Below, one piece after another: positions 60,057-64,000 of a stretch of DNA of 64,000 nt. The notes beneath the pieces were generated by a model. It ran no database searches, was not told the DNA's origin, and saw only the letters and a list, made by a program, of their open reading frames with translations. The position numbers and the translations under genes were made by a program. Where the stretch lies: NCBI RefSeq assembly GCF_002723995.1, contig NZ_BEWP01000007.1, positions 124,001-188,000 on the forward strand, in the 5' to 3' direction. Each line of letters starts with the position of its first letter. Within the stretch, counting starts at the first letter, position 1. This DNA comes from Gluconobacter kondonii. GTDB taxonomy: Bacteria > Pseudomonadota > Alphaproteobacteria > Acetobacterales > Acetobacteraceae.

Positions 60057-61964
60057 ATGCCCTCCTCTTCTCACTCTCACTCATTCCGCCTGACACCGAC
60101 GGATTATAACGCTCTGGTGGAACGGGCGACTGCCGAGCCCGAGCTTTACTGGATGCGCGAGAGCGAAAGGCTCTCCTGGAACACGGTGCCGCCTCACGCC
60201 CAGAGCGAACAACAAGGCTGGTTTGCCGGTGGCATGCTCAATGCAAGTGTCAATTGCCTGGACCGCCACCTCGAAACCCGCGGCGATCAGAAAGCCCTGA
60301 TCTGGCAGGCTGAGGACGCCGGGCGCGTCCTAACTTTCACCTATAAAACCCTTCATGAACATGTCTGCCGCATGGCGAATGTTCTGCGAGAGCAAGGCAT
60401 TCAGGCGGGGGATCGGGTTGCCATTCATCTGCCTTCCGTTCCTGAAGGCCTGATTGCCATGCTTGCCTGCGCGCGGATCGGCGCGATCCATGTGGTTCTT
60501 TTCGGCGGATTTTCTCCAGAGGCGATCGCGGACAGACTGGCTGACAGCGGGGCGGTTCTGGTGATCACGGCCAATGTCGGGCGACGGGGTCCTAGAAGAA
60601 TTCCGTTCAAGGCCACACTGGATGCGGCGCTTGACCTCCGGCCGGACACCCTTGCCATCAACACTGTTCTTGTCGTGGGCGTGACGGACGACGAGGTGGG
60701 TATGAAGCCTGAGCGCGACAGATGGCTTGCACCCCTTCTGGACCAAGCCGCCTCAGATTGTACGCCTCAGAACATGCCCTCCTCGGCTCCGCTTTTCCTG
60801 CTTTATACGTCGGGCAGTACCGGCAAGCCCAAGGGCATCGTGCACGGAACGGGTGGATATCTGGTCTGGGCGTCCTACACCCATGAACTGGTGTTTGATC
60901 ATCAGGACGGAGACATCTTCTGGTGCACGGCCGATATTGGCTGGATCACGGGGCACACTTACGGAGTTTATGGCCCTCTTCTGAACGGCGGTACGGTTCT
61001 GCTATTCGAGGGAATGCCGTCCTATCCGGGGCCGGGGCGCTGGTGGAATGTGATCCAGGATCACAAGGTGACGACATTCTACACGTCTCCAACCGCCATT
61101 CGTGCGCTCATGCGGGAAGGCGATGAGGTCGTGCAGCGTTATGACCTGTCTTCTCTGCGCGTTCTGGGAACTGTGGGGGAGCCCATAAGTCAGGAAGCCT
61201 GGTCCTGGTTCAACGATCATGTCGGTGGCGGGCGCTGCGCTTTCGTTGACACGTGGTGGCAGACGGAAAGCGGCGGCATTATGATTTCTCCCGTTCCGGG
61301 GGCCGTTCGTGAAAAGCCTGCCTCAGCAACGCTTCCCCTCCCCGGCGTGCATCCGGTTCTTCTGAACGAACAGGGCTTGCCTCGCGAAGGAGCCACAGAA
61401 GGCGTGCTTTGCCTCAAGGGATCTTGGCCCGGTCGCGCGCTCTCCATCTGGAACGATGACGGTCTTTTCGAACGCACCTATCTTCAGCCCTATGCCGGAT
61501 ATTATTTCACGGGAGACGGCGCTCGCCGTGACGAAGATGGGTACTACTGGATTACCGGACGAGTGGATGACGTCATCAATGTCTCGGGACACCGGATCGG
61601 CTCTGCTGAAATCGAAGATGCACTGGCGACTGTGCTGACCATTGCGGAGAGTGCCGCAATCGGTATCCCGCACGATCTCAAGGGACAGGGAATTGTCGTT
61701 TACGTCGTCCCGCGCGACAATGCTCCCGACGATCTACATGTCCGGGCTGCAAAAGCGATTACGTCAAAAGTGGGTCGCTATGCGGCGCCCGAGCGCATCC
61801 ATGTCGTGCCGGATCTGCCCAAGACCCGTTCCGGGAAAAGCGTTCGCCGTCTGCTCCGCAAGATCGCCTGTGGGGAGACTGAAGGATTTGGCGATCTGTC
61901 CACCCTCGCCGATCCCGAAATCGTGGAGACGCTGATCCGCATCATCCAGACGCCAGCGGACTGA
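60057..61964 (+). CDS. acs: Acetyl-CoA synthetase
   Basis: The 635-residue AMP-forming enzyme converts acetate, ATP and CoA to acetyl-CoA. Visible: LYTSGSTGKPKGIVHGTGGY (P-loop A3), the acetate-pocket region DTWWQTESGG, YYFTGDGARRDEDGYYWITG, RVDDVINVSGHRIGSAEIED (A8 hinge), and the catalytic Lys in PKTRSGKSVRR near the C-terminus. That motif is usually SGKIMRR, so S and V replace I and M; the Lys that protein acetylation silences in other Acs enzymes is retained. The start at 60057 has no clear ribosome binding site. Relevant to acetate reuse in an acetate-producing organism. Confidence 0.93.
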   Translation: MPSSSHSHSFRLTPTDYNALVERATAEPELYWMRESERLSWNTVPPHAQSEQQGWFAGGMLNASVNCLDRHLETRGDQKALIWQAEDAGRVLTFTYKTLHEHVCRMANVLREQGIQAGDRVAIHLPSVPEGLIAMLACARIGAIHVVLFGGFSPEAIADRLADSGAVLVITANVGRRGPRRIPFKATLDAALDLRPDTLAINTVLVVGVTDDEVGMKPERDRWLAPLLDQAASDCTPQNMPSSAPLFLLYTSGSTGKPKGIVHGTGGYLVWASYTHELVFDHQDGDIFWCTADIGWITGHTYGVYGPLLNGGTVLLFEGMPSYPGPGRWWNVIQDHKVTTFYTSPTAIRALMREGDEVVQRYDLSSLRVLGTVGEPISQEAWSWFNDHVGGGRCAFVDTWWQTESGGIMISPVPGAVREKPASATLPLPGVHPVLLNEQGLPREGATEGVLCLKGSWPGRALSIWNDDGLFERTYLQPYAGYYFTGDGARRDEDGYYWITGRVDDVINVSGHRIGSAEIEDALATVLTIAESAAIGIPHDLKGQGIVVYVVPRDNAPDDLHVRAAKAITSKVGRYAAPERIHVVPDLPKTRSGKSVRRLLRKIACGETEGFGDLSTLADPEIVETLIRIIQTPAD

Positions 61965-61984
61965 CTGGTCCGCACTGGCGGCGT

Positions 61985-62347
61985 TCAGATATCGGTCGTA
62001 GCGCTCGATGTCTGAACCGGGATGAGCGCATCGCTCAGAACGCCGAAGACGACATGCACGAAATAGACGGAAAACGCGGCGACCAGCAGAACGGCAAACA
62101 GTTTTCCGAAAACTCTGAAGGCCCCGAGAATCAGCCCGCCCAACAGCAGAAACAACAGAGCCGTCTGAATCTGTCCCTGTATTCCAAGGCTGTTCAGCAC
62201 CGAACGGGCCATGACCTCGATGATCGCCACGCAGGCCACCACAACGCCCAGCAGGCCCAGGATCAGACCCCACAACGTATCGAGTATGGATTGCATCACG
62301 TAAGCTGGCACCAACAGAAAGAGGACAAGATCACTCCACAAAGCCAT
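61985..62347 (-). CDS. Small multi-pass membrane protein, unknown
   Basis: The 120-residue product has three or four hydrophobic segments (LVLFLLVPAYVMQSIL, LILGLLGVVVACVAIIEV, ALLFLLLGGLILGAF, FAVLLVAAFSVYFVHVVFG). No charged motif or family was recognised. It is convergent with acs (20 bp between stops) and divergent from the AEC carrier gene. The codon pattern and clean topology suggest it is real. Confidence 0.65.
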   Translation of the reverse strand: MALWSDLVLFLLVPAYVMQSILDTLWGLILGLLGVVVACVAIIEVMARSVLNSLGIQGQIQTALLFLLLGGLILGAFRVFGKLFAVLLVAAFSVYFVHVVFGVLSDALIPVQTSSATTDI

Positions 62348-62458
62348 TCTCCGTAGCTTTGGTCAACTGTCATCTGCTGTGGGGATAGACGAATGTGAGG
62401 GTGACCGTTACGAAAGGTGATCTTTTCCTGACCGGATTTCTGTTTTCATGGGTCATTT

Positions 62459-63439
62459 ATGACGAATTCGCCTGCCCTGCTGCTGACGATCGTTCAGTCC
62501 ATTCTCCCGATTCTCGTGACATTGGGCTTTGGCTATTTCGCGGCATACAGAAAAGATTTTGACGCCCAGCAGGCAGGTGTTCTGACACGTCTGGTCATGC
62601 TGTACGCGCTCCCACTGGAGTTGTTGGTTTCAATCCTCAGTACGCCGCGAGGTCAGGTTCTGGCTGCAGGGCCAGTCGCCGCGCTCATCCTGCTGGCCAT
62701 GATTGGTGGGTATGGGTTGATCTTTGCCATCCTGCGCGGCCTGCTCAAACGCCGCCTTGGAGAAGCCGCACTGATCGCGATGACCATCACCGGTCCGTCC
62801 GTTCCCTTCATTGGTATTCCTGTTCTGGGCCAGATTTTCGGGCCCGCCAGTTCCGTGCCGATTTCAATCGCATCTTTGGCGATGAATCTGGTGCAACTCC
62901 CGATCACACTGATCCTGATGGGGCATGACCGTGGCACAGATCACCGCGTCGGGAATAACAACCAGGCGCGGAGTGACGTCCGCGAACTGTTCGGACATCT
63001 AATCCATTCTTGCCGCGAACCTGTGGTCTGGGTGCCTATGATGGCGCTTGTCTTGGTCAGCGCAGGTGCGTTCCTCCCGCAGTTCCTCAAAGGCTCTTTT
63101 CAGCTTCTTGGAAGGGCGACAGGCGGCGCGGCGCTCTTCGCCTCAGGTGTGGTTCTTTTCACCCGTCAGGTAAAATTCGGCCCTTTGGTGGGGGTCATTG
63201 TCAGTGTCCGGAACGTTGTCATTCCCGGTATCATCTATGCCTTGGCCCGCGCGTGGCATCTGCCCTTACCTGCGCTTCAGGAGAGTGTCCTGACGATGGC
63301 CATTCCCAGCGCATCCATCAACGTTATCCTTGCCATGCGATATCATGTTCTGGAACGTGAAATTGCATCCGTTCTGTTCTTCGGAACGTTATCCTCCATC
63401 TTCACCATGGCATTTTTCATTTGGCTAACAGGCGCATGA
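62459..63439 (+). CDS. AEC-family transporter (malonate/auxin-carrier type)
   Basis: The 326-residue product has about ten membrane segments in the two-halves AEC arrangement: LVTLGFGYFAAYRKDFDAQQ near the start, ITGPSVPFIGIPVLGQIFGP in the first half and PSASINVILAMRYHVLEREI in the second. Family members (MdcF-like) export or import organic anions; the substrate here is unknown. Its stop overlaps the phosphatase start (ATGA), so the two are co-translated. Confidence 0.85.
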   Translation: MTNSPALLLTIVQSILPILVTLGFGYFAAYRKDFDAQQAGVLTRLVMLYALPLELLVSILSTPRGQVLAAGPVAALILLAMIGGYGLIFAILRGLLKRRLGEAALIAMTITGPSVPFIGIPVLGQIFGPASSVPISIASLAMNLVQLPITLILMGHDRGTDHRVGNNNQARSDVRELFGHLIHSCREPVVWVPMMALVLVSAGAFLPQFLKGSFQLLGRATGGAALFASGVVLFTRQVKFGPLVGVIVSVRNVVIPGIIYALARAWHLPLPALQESVLTMAIPSASINVILAMRYHVLEREIASVLFFGTLSSIFTMAFFIWLTGA

Positions 63440-63909
63440 GTAGTTTCCTTTTTGTCTGCACAGGCAATATCTGTCGATCCCCTCTGGCCGAACTGGCCAT
63501 GCGCCGGGAAGCGCGCGAACGAGGGCTGGAACTGGATATTGATTCTGCCGCCACTGGGCGGTGGAATCTGGGCGAAGCACCGGATCCACGCGCATGCGTC
63601 ATCGCGTCCCGACAAGGTCTGGACGCTTCAACACTCCGCTCACGTCTTGTCACGGTAGATGATTTCAGCCGCTTTGATCATATCGTCGCTCTGGATCGCT
63701 CCCATCTGACAGTCCTTAAGAAAATGCAGCCCCGCGCTTCAAAATCGCACCTTTCGCTCATGCTGGATCATATTCCGACCCGCATGGGACAGGACGTCAT
63801 TGATCCATATTATGGACCTGACGAAGGCTTCGTCAGAACCTGGGAAGACGTTGAAGCCGCCTGTGCTGCGCTCGCAAACGCAACCCTCGGACGACGCACC
63901 AAAGAGTGA
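63436..63909 (+). CDS. Low-molecular-weight protein tyrosine phosphatase
   Basis: The 157-residue product has the catalytic P-loop VCTGNICRSP (Cys8, Arg14) at the N-terminus and the general-acid Asp in DVIDPYYGPDEGF near the C-terminus. The ATG at 63436 gives the usual short lead before the P-loop; a TTG five codons earlier is not supported. In bacteria the family acts on tyrosine kinases of polysaccharide export or in stress responses; the partner here is not visible. Confidence 0.93.
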   Translation: MSSFLFVCTGNICRSPLAELAMRREARERGLELDIDSAATGRWNLGEAPDPRACVIASRQGLDASTLRSRLVTVDDFSRFDHIVALDRSHLTVLKKMQPRASKSHLSLMLDHIPTRMGQDVIDPYYGPDEGFVRTWEDVEAACAALANATLGRRTKE

Positions 63910-63939
63910 CGCCCCCATAAATCAGTAATGGAGAATTTC

Positions 63940-64000
63940 ATGTCATCCAGACCCGGCATTCTGACGATCGATCCCATTCTTCCATTTATGAGAGAGCGGC
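63940..64000 (+). CDS. Start of a gene, possibly a HisC-type aminotransferase
   Basis: Twenty codons are visible (MSSRPGILTIDPILPFMRER) with GGAG seven bases before the ATG, 30 bp after the phosphatase gene. 'RPGILTIDP' resembles the N-terminus of histidinol-phosphate aminotransferases, but this is too short to be sure. Confidence 0.35.
   Translation, partial: MSSRPGILTIDPILPFMRER

Overview
The window looks like the chromosome of an acetic acid bacterium (Alphaproteobacteria, Acetobacteraceae), most likely Gluconobacter or a close relative. This is inferred from alphaproteobacterial gene orders (secY-adk-rpsM-rpsK-rpoA-rplQ; DUF3576-leuS-lptE-holA), a polyol-type MFS transporter, minCDE with a YidB-like gene, and moderately high GC. 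No 16S gene is present, so the genus is not proven.

Layout. 1-1290: 3' end of a NodT-type efflux gene, its terminator, then two small minus-strand membrane-protein genes of stress-gene type. 1300-2984: an MFS transporter and its upstream region. 2985-31067: one long minus-strand block of translation and transcription genes (rplKA, rplJL, rpoBC, rpsLG, tuf, the S10 and spc operons with secY and adk, and the alpha operon). It holds 30 ribosomal protein genes. The rpsG-tuf junction lacks fusA, and secE-nusG are not upstream of rplK. Almost every gap over about 50 nt carries a perfect or near-perfect stem-loop. 31167-39606: an RND tripartite efflux operon directly upstream of rplK, preceded by an OmpR-family two-component pair. 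39659-43165: rmuC, a small Cys-containing lipoprotein, an HI0933-family flavoprotein and a GST. 43243-45627: minC, minD, minE and a YidB-like gene. 45700-49592: a Tat-exported yellow/MRJP-family protein divergent from a TonB receptor. 49645-54444: DUF3576, leuS, lptE, holA. 54577-56685: a SARP/BTAD-type regulator.

57139-57452 holds the main find: a tRNA-Arg(CCU) gene whose anticodon loop is split by a 237-nt group I intron. Its P, Q, R and S elements, GAAA-capped hairpins, U at the 5' splice site and terminal G can all be read in the sequence. Just downstream is an orphan phage tail-fibre gene (58040-59770), preceded by the tail end of another ORF that stops in an ATGA overlap with it. This suggests a prophage remnant or a captured fibre module beside the tRNA. 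From 60057 the window returns to ordinary genes: acetyl-CoA synthetase, a small membrane protein, an AEC carrier, a low-molecular-weight tyrosine phosphatase and the start of a possible aminotransferase gene.

Most starts were set by Shine-Dalgarno position, family N-terminus and overlap with the upstream gene; several differ from the longest open frame. All family calls are by eye from sequence; no database search was run.
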